NCBI GenBank assembly: GCA_937965895.1
Contig: CALCKS010000127.1
Location: 1 to 18,720 of the forward strand
Reading direction: 5' to 3'
Length of the DNA stretch: 18,720 nt
Source of the DNA: an uncultured Campylobacter sp.
GTDB taxonomy: Bacteria; Campylobacterota; Campylobacteria; Campylobacterales; Campylobacteraceae
The notes beneath the pieces were generated by a model. The model did not search any database. It saw only the letters and a list, made by a program, of their open reading frames with translations, and had not been told where the DNA came from. Of this stretch, positions 5,517 to 12,503 are shown piece after piece (within the stretch, counting starts at the first letter, position 1; the number at the start of each line of letters is the position of its first letter). The position numbers and the translations under genes were made by a program.

Positions 5517-7575
5517 TGTTCGCATCGCGCACCTGACTAAAAACCGCGTGCGCTTCGTCTGCGAACGCATCGGCGAGGACTGCGACGAGAGCCGTTTGGA
5601 GGCTCAAATTTCGGAGTTTAGGTACGCAAAAAGCGTCAGAGTAAATAAAAAAGCAAAGAGCATCATCGTCGGCTTTGAGTCAAATTTAAACGAGATCAAA
5701 GAGTTCATCGAAAATTTGCCGATCGCAAATTTAAGCAAGCATAAAAATAGCCCGAGTAAGGCTGAAATTTACAAGGCGGCAACGGCTCTAGCCATCACGC
5801 CTCTTATAAACAACAACGGCGTAAAAGCTATGGCTAGCCTGATAGCCGCCGCTCCACTATTAAAAGAAGGCGCAAGCGAAGCCGTAAACGAGGGTATAAC
5901 CTCAAAAGTACTCGAAGCCACCGCAGTGGGCGTGAGCCTGGCTAGGCGCGACTTTTTAGCGGCAAATAGCACAAATCTCATGCTAACCATCGGCGAATAC
6001 ATGGAAGAAAGTGCCGTACACCGCAGCGACGACCTCATCAAGGAGCTAGCCCGTCCAAACATCGAAGAAGTCTGGATCGAGATAAATGATCACGGCAAAA
6101 AATCTCTCAAAAAAATCCCGACCGTAGACGTTAAAATAGGCGACATCGTAGTCGTCGGCGCGGGCGAGAGCATCGGCATCGACGGCTACATTGTAGAGGG
6201 CACCGCAAGCGTAAACCAAGTCTCGATGACGGGCGAAGCAGAACCCGTCAAAAAAGAGCGCGGAGACCGCGTTATGAGCGGAACCGTCGTCGAGGATGGG
6301 CGCATAAAAATCTGGGCCGAGAGCATAGCGGCCGAGAGCGCGACTGCGAGGATAAAATCCTACATCCAAAGCTCGCTAAACGAAAAATCGGCCGTCGGGC
6401 TAAAAGCTACGAAGCTAGCCGACAAATTAGTACCCGTGACGCTAAGTCTAGCCGGCGTTTCGTATCTACTTAGTCGCGACATGACGCGCGTAGCCAGCGT
6501 ATTGCAGGCGGACTACTCATGCGCGCTAAAGCTAGCCACGCCTGTAGCATTTAAATCAAGTATCTCAAAAGCGGGCCGCAACGGCGTACTGATAAAAGGC
6601 GCTAAAGCTATCGAGGCGCTAGCGAGCGCCGATACTTTTGTCTTTGATAAAACAGGCACGCTAACGCACGGCAGCCTAAGCGTCGTCAAGGTTCACTCGT
6701 TTAAAAAGGAATTTACGGAAGCGCAGCTCTTAAATTTAACCGCAAGCGCTGAGGAGCACTACTTCCACCCGGTAGCCGAAGCTATCGTAAAGGCCGCGCG
6801 AGAGATAGGCTTTCATCACATTCACCACGACGAGGTCGAGTTTATCGTCGCTCACGGCGTGAAAACATACGTAGGCGGCAAAGAGGTCGTAATCGGCTCG
6901 CGGCACTTCTTAGAGGACGACGAGCAAATTTCATTTAGCAAACACGAAGAAATCATAAAAAGCGAAGTAGACAGCGGACTCACACTACTTTACGTAGGCT
7001 ACGACAAAGAGCTCTTAGGCGTCATCGCTATGCGCGATACCATGCGAGAAAATGCCGCGCAGACGCTAGCAAAGCTACGAAAACTAGGCGTAAAAGAGCT
7101 GATAATGCTAACGGGCGACGTGCAGTCTAAAGCCGATCAAGTAGCAAGCGAGCTGGGTATCGATAGAGTCTATGCAAACTGCCTACCCACCGATAAAGCA
7201 GGCATTATCGAGCAACTAAAAGCCGAAGGTAAAAAAGTAGCCTTCGTCGGAGATGGCATCAACGATGCGCCAAGCCTCACCAAAGCTCACGTAGGCATCA
7301 GTATGCAAAAAGGCGCGGACATCGCAAAAGCAACCGCCGACATCAGCCTGTTAAAAGACGACATCGGCTCGGTCGCCGTCGCAAAAGACGTCGCAAATAA
7401 AACTATGAGGCTGATAAATACGAATTTTAACGCTACCGTCGGCATAAACTCACTCATCTTAGCGGGCGCGACGTTTGGCCTTTTTAACCCTATCGCCACG
7501 GCCGTTTTACACAACGGTACGACGATCGGACTGCTGGCAAATTCAATGAAAGGCGTCAAGATAGGCGCGAAGTAA
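5500..7575 (+). CDS. P1B-type metal ATPase with Y-S-C motif, FezB/P1B-6-like
   Basis: A 691-residue heavy-metal P-type ATPase. Intact motifs: T-G-E-A-E-P (244-249), D383-K-T-G-T-L-T with the phosphorylated aspartate, H423-P, T-G-D (538-540), and V-G-D-G-I-N-D-A-P (583-591). The usual C-P-C-A-L-G-L-A-T-P of the metal-binding helix is Y339-S-C341-A-L-K-L-A-T-P348, the proline between the ligands being replaced by serine. The N-terminus lacks a C-x-x-C and instead carries H11...R16-V-R18 in an HMA2-like fold (1-65), shared with the protein at 3457. As I recall, these traits mark P1B-6 ATPases, including FezB of ferrosomes, which is thought to move iron into the compartment. The start is TTG at 5500 with an AAAGG RBS, overlapping the previous gene by 17 bases. 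Substrate is inferred. Confidence 0.85.
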   Translation: MTPKNNVRIAHLTKNRVRFVCERIGEDCDESRLEAQISEFRYAKSVRVNKKAKSIIVGFESNLNEIKEFIENLPIANLSKHKNSPSKAEIYKAATALAITPLINNNGVKAMASLIAAAPLLKEGASEAVNEGITSKVLEATAVGVSLARRDFLAANSTNLMLTIGEYMEESAVHRSDDLIKELARPNIEEVWIEINDHGKKSLKKIPTVDVKIGDIVVVGAGESIGIDGYIVEGTASVNQVSMTGEAEPVKKERGDRVMSGTVVEDGRIKIWAESIAAESATARIKSYIQSSLNEKSAVGLKATKLADKLVPVTLSLAGVSYLLSRDMTRVASVLQADYSCALKLATPVAFKSSISKAGRNGVLIKGAKAIEALASADTFVFDKTGTLTHGSLSVVKVHSFKKEFTEAQLLNLTASAEEHYFHPVAEAIVKAAREIGFHHIHHDEVEFIVAHGVKTYVGGKEVVIGSRHFLEDDEQISFSKHEEIIKSEVDSGLTLLYVGYDKELLGVIAMRDTMRENAAQTLAKLRKLGVKELIMLTGDVQSKADQVASELGIDRVYANCLPTDKAGIIEQLKAEGKKVAFVGDGINDAPSLTKAHVGISMQKGADIAKATADISLLKDDIGSVAVAKDVANKTMRLINTNFNATVGINSLILAGATFGLFNPIATAVLHNGTTIGLLANSMKGVKIGAK

Positions 7576-7592
7576 ATTTGAAGGAATGACGG

Positions 7593-9053
7593 TTGATAGA
7601 TAAAATTTTAAAATTTATGAACGACGAGATGTCGCTAGCCAACGACTTTTTATACGGATATTTTTTGGTTATCGTGCTCGTTCTTACCGGTATTTATTTT
7701 AGCTATATTACTAGATTCGTGCAGTTTAGGATGTTTTTCGAGGCTTGCAAGGTTTTAGTCGAGAAAAAGGACAAATACAACAAGCACCACCTTACGCCCT
7801 TTCAAGCGCTTATGATCTCCACCGCCTCGCGCGTGGGCATCGGAAATATCGCGGGCATCTCCGCCGCTATCGTAGCGGGCGGTCCGGGCGCGCTATTTTG
7901 GATGTGTTTGATGGCTTTTTTGGGAGCGGCTTCGGCATTTGCCGAGAGTACGCTAGCTCAAATTTACAAGACCAAAGACGTATTGGGCTTTAAAGGCGGC
8001 CCGGCATACTACATAAAAAACGGCCTAGGCATCAAGTGGATGGCGAGCCTTTTTGCCGTCATTCTCATCATCACGTACGCATACGGATTTAACGGCCTAC
8101 AAAGCTACACCATGACCTCCGCCTTTCAAATTTACTACGACCAAAGCGCAAGCGCTACGAGCTTTAGCGATAGCGGCCTGCCGGTTGGTATCGGCCTCAT
8201 CCTAACAGCATTTGCGGCGGTTATGTTTTTTAGCAAGAGCCACGTCATCGGCAAGGTCAGCTCCTACATCGTGCCTTTTATGGCGCTTGCCTATATCCTG
8301 TTAGCCTTTATCGCGATTTGCCTAAATTTAGACAAACTCCCGGCCGTCTTTGATATGATCATGAAAAGCGCCTTTGATTTTAAGGCGATATTCGGCGGAT
8401 TTGCGGGCAGCGTGATCGTCTACGGTATCAAGCGCGGCCTGTTTTCAAACGAAGCAGGCATGGGTTCTGCGCCAAACGCGGCCGCCGCGGCTCACACGAG
8501 CCACCCCGTAAAGCAAGGGCTCGTGCAGGCGATGGCGGTTTTTATAGATATGACGATCTGCGTAGCTTCTGGCATGATAGTGCTTTTCTCACAGGCCTAT
8601 ATCACAAAGCAAACAGGCACTAGCGGCGAGCTGCTCACCGCGCTTCCTTTAGTGCAGGCTGCGATGCGCGAGTACTACGGCGAGATCGGCCTTCACTTTA
8701 CGACGCTTGCGGTGGTGCTTTTTGCCATCACGTCGCTGATAGGCAACTACTACTACGCACAGGCAAATATCAAATACCTCACCAAAAATCACAAAATCGC
8801 CATAGCCTTTAAGCTAACGGCGGTCGCGATGATATTCGTCGGAGCGCAGATGAACCTAACTATCGCTTGGAACATCGCCGATATCACGATGGCGGCGATG
8901 GCTACGATAAATATCGCGGCGATCTTTATGCTATCAAAAGTCATGATAAAAGCCCTAAAAGACTACGAATCGCAAAGAAAAGCGGGGCTAAATCCGGAAT
9001 TTGACCCTGAGAGCATAGGCATCGCAAACACAACTTGCTGGAGAAAAAAATGA
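7593..9053 (+). CDS. AGCS-family sodium:alanine/glycine symporter
   Basis: A 486-residue inner-membrane protein with about ten or more hydrophobic helices. The family signature is clear: T-P-F-Q-A-L-M-I-S-T-A-S-R-V-G-I-G-N-I-A-G (68-88), A-G-G-P-G-A-L-F-W-M (95-104), E118, G-G-P-A-Y-Y-I (135-141), and the later S-N-E-A-G-M-G-S-A-P-N-A-A-A segment. Members import small neutral amino acids such as alanine or glycine with sodium. I start it at TTG 7593 because AAGGA lies seven bases upstream; the in-frame ATG at 7617 has no RBS. It begins 17 bases after the ATPase stop and overlaps the next start (ATGA), so it is probably co-transcribed with the ferrosome-like genes, an unusual place for such a carrier. 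Exact substrate is unknown. Confidence 0.9.
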   Translation: MIDKILKFMNDEMSLANDFLYGYFLVIVLVLTGIYFSYITRFVQFRMFFEACKVLVEKKDKYNKHHLTPFQALMISTASRVGIGNIAGISAAIVAGGPGALFWMCLMAFLGAASAFAESTLAQIYKTKDVLGFKGGPAYYIKNGLGIKWMASLFAVILIITYAYGFNGLQSYTMTSAFQIYYDQSASATSFSDSGLPVGIGLILTAFAAVMFFSKSHVIGKVSSYIVPFMALAYILLAFIAICLNLDKLPAVFDMIMKSAFDFKAIFGGFAGSVIVYGIKRGLFSNEAGMGSAPNAAAAAHTSHPVKQGLVQAMAVFIDMTICVASGMIVLFSQAYITKQTGTSGELLTALPLVQAAMREYYGEIGLHFTTLAVVLFAITSLIGNYYYAQANIKYLTKNHKIAIAFKLTAVAMIFVGAQMNLTIAWNIADITMAAMATINIAAIFMLSKVMIKALKDYESQRKAGLNPEFDPESIGIANTTCWRKK

Positions 9054-9334
9054 ACATAAACGGACAACTTTTAAATTTACAAACACACAGAAAAGTCGCA
9101 AAAATCGGCATGAGCGTCACTCTAGCCACAGTTTGCCTAACGGCGTTCGGGCTTAAAGGCAGAAACAAAGGCAGCTTTAAAAAGTGGCACGTAGCCTCAG
9201 GCGTCGCGTTTATAGGTTTTTCGCTCTATCACGCCGGGCTTTACGAAAACGGCATCTTTAGAAACATGATCGTAAACGCAAATAAGAAAAACGCCGAGGT
9301 AAAAAGGCTAGCAAGCGATGATAAAGATAAGTGA
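9050..9334 (+). CDS. Small two-helix membrane protein with paired histidines (possible heme or metal site)
   Basis: A 94-residue protein starting at ATG 9050, which overlaps the symporter stop and has GGAG (9040-9043) seven bases before it; an in-frame TTG at 9035 would lack this spacing. Two hydrophobic helices at about 17-34 and 48-64 are joined by a basic loop (G-R-N-K-G-S-F-K-K). H13 precedes helix 1, and H47 and H61 sit at opposite ends of helix 2 (W-H-V-A-S-G-V...S-L-Y-H-A-G), an arrangement also seen in small cytochrome-b-like or DUF4405-like proteins. Heme or metal binding is therefore possible but unproven; a role in electron transfer to stored iron would be attractive. It overlaps the following ModD-like gene by 17 bases. 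Confidence 0.7.
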   Translation: MNINGQLLNLQTHRKVAKIGMSVTLATVCLTAFGLKGRNKGSFKKWHVASGVAFIGFSLYHAGLYENGIFRNMIVNANKKNAEVKRLASDDKDK

Positions 9335-10160
9335 CGCGGAAATTTTAGCCTACATCGGCGAGGATCTGCCCTACTTTGATCTCACGACATCGCTTCAAGG
9401 CATCCGCAAAAACGCCGTTTTAACCATACTGCCGCGCGAGGACGTGACGGTTAGCTGCGTAGACGTAGCGGCCGGTATCGCGCAGTTGCTTGGCTGCGAG
9501 GCGCAAATTTGCGTCCCAAACTCCGCCGTCGCAGCCGCAAAAGAGCCGATCGTAAAAATCAGCGGCAGCTACGACGACGTACACAAAGCCTGGAAACTAG
9601 CGCAAATTTGCCTAGAGTACGCCTGCAAGATCGCCACCTACGCAAGAGCGATGAACGAGGCCGCCAAAAGCGTAAATCCAAAATGCGAAATCCTAGCCAC
9701 GCGCAAGAGCTTCCCGTTTGCTAAGAAATTTTGCCTAAAAGCCGTGCTTGAGGGCGGCTGCGGCGTGCACAGGCTAAATTTGAGCGATAGCGTGCTGTTT
9801 TTTAAAAATCACATCAAGGCTTACGACTCGTATGAGGAGTTTTTGGCTCAAATTTCAACCTTTAAAGCAAAAGCTCCCGAGCGCAAAATCGCCGTCGAAT
9901 GCGAAAATTTAGATGATTGCGAAGCGCTTTTAAAGGCTGGCGCCGACGTCGTGCAGTGCGACAAATTTACGCCGGGGGCGGTAAAGCAAGTAGTGGACCT
10001 ACGGGATAAAATCGCCCCAAACGCAGCCCTAGTCGCAAGCGGCGGGATAAATCTAAAAAACGCCAGGGAATTTGCCAGCACAGGCGCGGACGCACTCGTT
10101 ACGTCAGCTATGTACACGCAAGGTATGGCAGATATCACGGCGGTTTTAGAGATAGTATAA
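9318..10160 (+). CDS. modD: ModD/NadC-like phosphoribosyltransferase-fold protein
   Basis: A 280-residue protein resembling ModD, the NadC (quinolinate phosphoribosyltransferase) relative linked to molybdenum use. Visible signatures: E-D-L-P-Y-F-D-L-T-T (15-24), the I-A-T-Y-A-R segment (105-110), A-T-R-K-S-F-P (127-133), G-G-C-G-V-H-R (146-152), F-F-K-N-H (161-165), and S-G-G-I-N-L (241-246). NadC's S-G-I-A-T is C-K-I-A-T here and its T-P-G is F-P-F, so substrate binding may be altered. The reaction of ModD is not established; NadC makes nicotinate mononucleotide from quinolinate. No molybdate ABC transporter is nearby; instead the gene overlaps the preceding membrane protein by 17 bases and ends the ferrosome-like operon. 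ATG chosen by family N-terminus and length. Confidence 0.85.
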   Translation: MIKISDAEILAYIGEDLPYFDLTTSLQGIRKNAVLTILPREDVTVSCVDVAAGIAQLLGCEAQICVPNSAVAAAKEPIVKISGSYDDVHKAWKLAQICLEYACKIATYARAMNEAAKSVNPKCEILATRKSFPFAKKFCLKAVLEGGCGVHRLNLSDSVLFFKNHIKAYDSYEEFLAQISTFKAKAPERKIAVECENLDDCEALLKAGADVVQCDKFTPGAVKQVVDLRDKIAPNAALVASGGINLKNAREFASTGADALVTSAMYTQGMADITAVLEIV

Positions 10161-10164
10161 TTTG

Positions 10165-10198
10165 CAAATTTGACGGACCGCTTGGCGAGTCAAATTTG
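10165..10198 (+). terminator. Hairpin after the ModD-like gene
   Basis: A perfect 10-base inverted repeat CAAATTTGAC / GTCAAATTTG with a 14-base loop lies five bases after the stop codon. It marks the first visible end of the nine-gene operon, between convergent genes. The following T-run is weak, so termination may be partial or factor-assisted. Confidence 0.55.
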
Positions 10199-10233
10199 TG
10201 CTTGAGTTTAACGTATAGCTATCTCAAATTTTC

Positions 10234-11355
10234 TCATTTTCTATCCTTTCTAAAGAACTCAACTATCATCTTTTGATTGCAGTCCTGTATCCAAGTGGTC
10301 TCGTTTTTATTACACATCCAAAACGGACCGCCGGATTCCGAACCCAAAGCATTAGTTAAGGCTTGGATTAGCCAAGAGTGATAAGACTCGTAGATGTATG
10401 TATTGTCGGCTAGTATCTTGCCCGTATTTCTGTCTTTTATTAGTCCACCGTAGTTAAATCCCATGCCTATTACCTTATCAAACATAGTTTTTATATTAGG
10501 CTTTTCCTCTATGATAGCATACGGATATTTTATGATAAGCTCGGCAGACGCTATCTCATCTTCATTGATTTCTTTACGAGCTACGCATTTGTCTTTGTAG
10601 ATTTGTTTATAGTATTCCATCTTTTTATCTACGTCTTGCAATCTATCTATCATCCACTCTATTTGATAGTCGTCCCACGTAAATACTTTGCCGTTCCTAT
10701 TAATAGGGTTTGGGCTTTTGTATCGCTCTTGCACTATTTTTATTATTTTGTCTACTACTATTCTTTGTTGCTGCGGGTAGCTCTTTTTTCTCTCTTCGTT
10801 ATCAAACCATGCGTCATAATATATCTCTTTATATTCGCTGGGTTTTGAATGATATTCGTCGTAAAGTTGTTTAAACTCGGGATAAGGTATTTTTTTATCG
10901 GATAGGTAGTCTTTTAATTCTTCATCTACCGACATAAAGCATTTATTTGAAGTATTGCTATCTACGTAGACTCTAAAATATTTACCGTTATTAGGGCTAT
11001 CTTCCGCTTGAACCCTATAATCTATATAGTCCAAATCGCCGTTTATCAACATCGTAAAAGCAATGTCTTTAGTATATTGCGACGATAATTGATTTACTTC
11101 AGGAAACCACCTATCAAATTTCTTTTCTCCGGCATAATATCCTCTGGTAGCGGGCTCTTCATAGACGTTTATCTTGCCGTATAAATTTCCGTAGTAATGA
11201 AATATGGCCGAGGTTATAAACCCGTCTGCGAAAAACACCATAAACCAAACAAAAAGCCAAAGAAGCTTGCGTTTGCCTTTGGGGGCGATTAAAGCAACAA
11301 AGAAGCTTACGACAAGAAAAACGAGTGCGATTAGAAGCGCTGCGGCGTCGTGCAT
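10234..11355 (-). CDS. Hypothetical membrane protein with two N-terminal helices
   Basis: I do not recognise a family. The 373-residue protein has two adjacent membrane helices (about 5-25 and 32-55) separated by the basic loop P-K-G-K-R-K, then a large soluble domain rich in Tyr, Lys and Asp. The domain begins with G-N-L-Y-G-K-I-N-V-Y-E-E-P-A-T-R-G-Y-Y near 56-74 and ends with F-W-M-C-N-K-N and a cysteine pair (W-M-C...Q-D-C). Its last third (Y-E-S-Y-H-S-W-L-I-Q-A-L) looks like a compact domain. The coding sequence is noticeably more A/T-rich than the operon next to it, with different codon choice, hinting at separate ancestry. AAAGGAT RBS before the ATG. It is converging with the operon at 3457-10160. 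Confidence 0.75.
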   Translation of the reverse strand: MHDAAALLIALVFLVVSFFVALIAPKGKRKLLWLFVWFMVFFADGFITSAIFHYYGNLYGKINVYEEPATRGYYAGEKKFDRWFPEVNQLSSQYTKDIAFTMLINGDLDYIDYRVQAEDSPNNGKYFRVYVDSNTSNKCFMSVDEELKDYLSDKKIPYPEFKQLYDEYHSKPSEYKEIYYDAWFDNEERKKSYPQQQRIVVDKIIKIVQERYKSPNPINRNGKVFTWDDYQIEWMIDRLQDVDKKMEYYKQIYKDKCVARKEINEDEIASAELIIKYPYAIIEEKPNIKTMFDKVIGMGFNYGGLIKDRNTGKILADNTYIYESYHSWLIQALTNALGSESGGPFWMCNKNETTWIQDCNQKMIVEFFRKDRK

Positions 11356-11406
11356 ATTTAATCCTTTTAAAAACCCAAATTTAAAATACCTACTGCCGTC
11401 AAGTAA

Positions 11407-11431
11407 AGCGGCGATGTTTGGTCTCGCCGCT
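11407..11431 (-). terminator. Terminator of the EamA-type permease gene
   Basis: A perfect 8-base stem AGCGGCGA / TCGCCGCT with a nine-base loop, just past the 3' end of the minus-strand permease gene (stop at 11469). On the minus strand it is followed by TTACTTG, a modest T-run. The gap 11356-11468 holds this hairpin and must hold the promoter of the hypothetical gene at 11355, which I cannot place. Confidence 0.55.
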
Positions 11432-11468
11432 AGTTTTAATTTTAGCTAAATTTGGCTTCAAATTTAGG

Positions 11469-12350
11469 TTATTTTGCCGCTACGCTTGCTCGCTCGTAGT
11501 GTGCGATGATTTTATTGTGAATGAGTAGAGAGATATAAATCACCGCACCGCCTAGGCAGAGTCTTAGTATATCCGCATCTTTATGCCAAAATACTAAATT
11601 TACGATGATGGCTGCAGGTATGAGGGCGTTATTCATGATGGCTAGGGTTCCGCTATCTACCTCGCATGCGCCTTTGTTCCATAAAAAGTATCCTAGACCG
11701 CTAGCTCCGATGCCAAGCCACAGTAAAACCGCGCTTTGCGTGAGGTCGAGATTGATATTTTCAGGATTGCCAAACATGGAAAATGCTACGCCCGTAACCG
11801 CGGCGGCTCCGACGAAAAAGTAACCAAAAACGCCTCGCTGCTCGTTAAAATCACGCTTTTCTAGCAAAAATTTATACGCGCTCTGTCCGACGCCAAAGCA
11901 CAAATTTGCCCCCTGTACGAGCAAAAATCCGTGCCAAAAGCCGGCATTTACGTTGCCGTACTTGATAATGAGAGCGCCCAAAACCGCCGTGCCCACGCTA
12001 AAGAGATACAGCAACCTAAGCCTGCCTGCGAGCACGTCATAAACCACGCTCACGTAAAACGGCGTAAATATCGTAAAGAGCGCAACCTCAGCGACGCTAA
12101 GGTATGCAAACGAGTTGTAGTAAAAGATATACATTGTGCCGATCTGCACCGCGCCGATCGCGGCTACTTTGGCGTATAGAGCGAGGTTTTGCGCGGAAAA
12201 ATCCTTAATCATAAATGTCAAAAACACGCCAAGCGCAAGCACGACGCGCGAAAACGCGGCAAAGTAGCTATCCACTCGCCCCGCCAAAAACTCGCCGATG
12301 AGGCTAAAACTAAACGCCCAAAGCACCGTAACAAAGATCAATTTTTTCAC
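11469..12350 (-). CDS. EamA/DMT-superfamily permease
   Basis: A 293-residue, ten-helix inner-membrane carrier of the drug/metabolite transporter family. It opens with M-K-K-L-I-F-V-T-V-L-W-A-F-S-F-S-L-I-G, the typical EamA first helix, and contains two repeated EamA halves; the second includes L-W-L-G-I-G-A-S-G-L-G-Y-F-L-W-N-K-G. I choose GTG at 12350 because ATGGAGAA lies upstream at RBS distance; the longer open frame to 12428 adds 26 residues without a clear RBS. Members export or import amino acids, nucleosides or other metabolites, and the substrate cannot be predicted here. It stands as a single gene between the TonB receptor and the hypothetical gene, all on minus. Confidence 0.85.
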   Translation of the reverse strand: MKKLIFVTVLWAFSFSLIGEFLAGRVDSYFAAFSRVVLALGVFLTFMIKDFSAQNLALYAKVAAIGAVQIGTMYIFYYNSFAYLSVAEVALFTIFTPFYVSVVYDVLAGRLRLLYLFSVGTAVLGALIIKYGNVNAGFWHGFLLVQGANLCFGVGQSAYKFLLEKRDFNEQRGVFGYFFVGAAAVTGVAFSMFGNPENINLDLTQSAVLLWLGIGASGLGYFLWNKGACEVDSGTLAIMNNALIPAAIIVNLVFWHKDADILRLCLGGAVIYISLLIHNKIIAHYERASVAAK

Positions 12351-12466
12351 GTATTCTCCATTTGAGTTAAATTTCGTCTGAAATAGTAGCAAAATAGGCT
12401 TAAATTTATATGCAGTCAAATTTAGCAAAAAAAGATTATGTAGGTCAATTTTAGAGCAGAAACCAA

Positions 12467-12492
12467 GAGCGCCGCTTTTATCGCGGCGACTC
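12467..12492 (-). terminator. Hairpin after the TonB-dependent receptor gene
   Basis: CGCCGC / GCGGCG with a seven-base loop, extended by GAG / CTC across a one-base bulge, placed 12 bases beyond the receptor stop codon. The stem is GC-rich, but there is little T-run on the minus strand, so it is a candidate only. Confidence 0.45.
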
Positions 12493-12503
12493 GGTCATTA
12501 AAT

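Larger units (their letters stand above)
3457..10160 (+). other. Putative ferrosome-type (fez-like) iron-organelle operon plus tail genes
   Basis: Nine plus-strand genes. Start/stop overlaps occur at 3795, 5172, 5500, 9050 and 9318, and gaps of only 12-22 bases separate the others. No terminator hairpin is visible until after 10160. The core (3457-7575) combines an HMA2/R-motif protein, a ferritin-like membrane-tailed protein, three small glycine-zipper membrane proteins, and a P1B ATPase with a Y-S-C metal motif. From established knowledge, ferrosomes are membrane-bounded iron-storage organelles encoded by fez clusters whose hallmark is a P1B-6 ATPase (FezB) with small hydrophobic partners. 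The match here is by architecture, not by a database search. Confidence 0.6.

Noticed and set aside
3457..10160. Magnetosome island
   Set aside because: Only a MamC-like protein is present; no MamA, MamB/M, MamE, MamK or similar proteins are encoded, so a ferrosome-type compartment is the better reading.
10165..10198. CAAATTTGAC inverted repeat as an attachment site or mobile-element end
   Set aside because: No transposase, integrase or second copy was seen; its position right after a stop codon fits a transcript-end hairpin.
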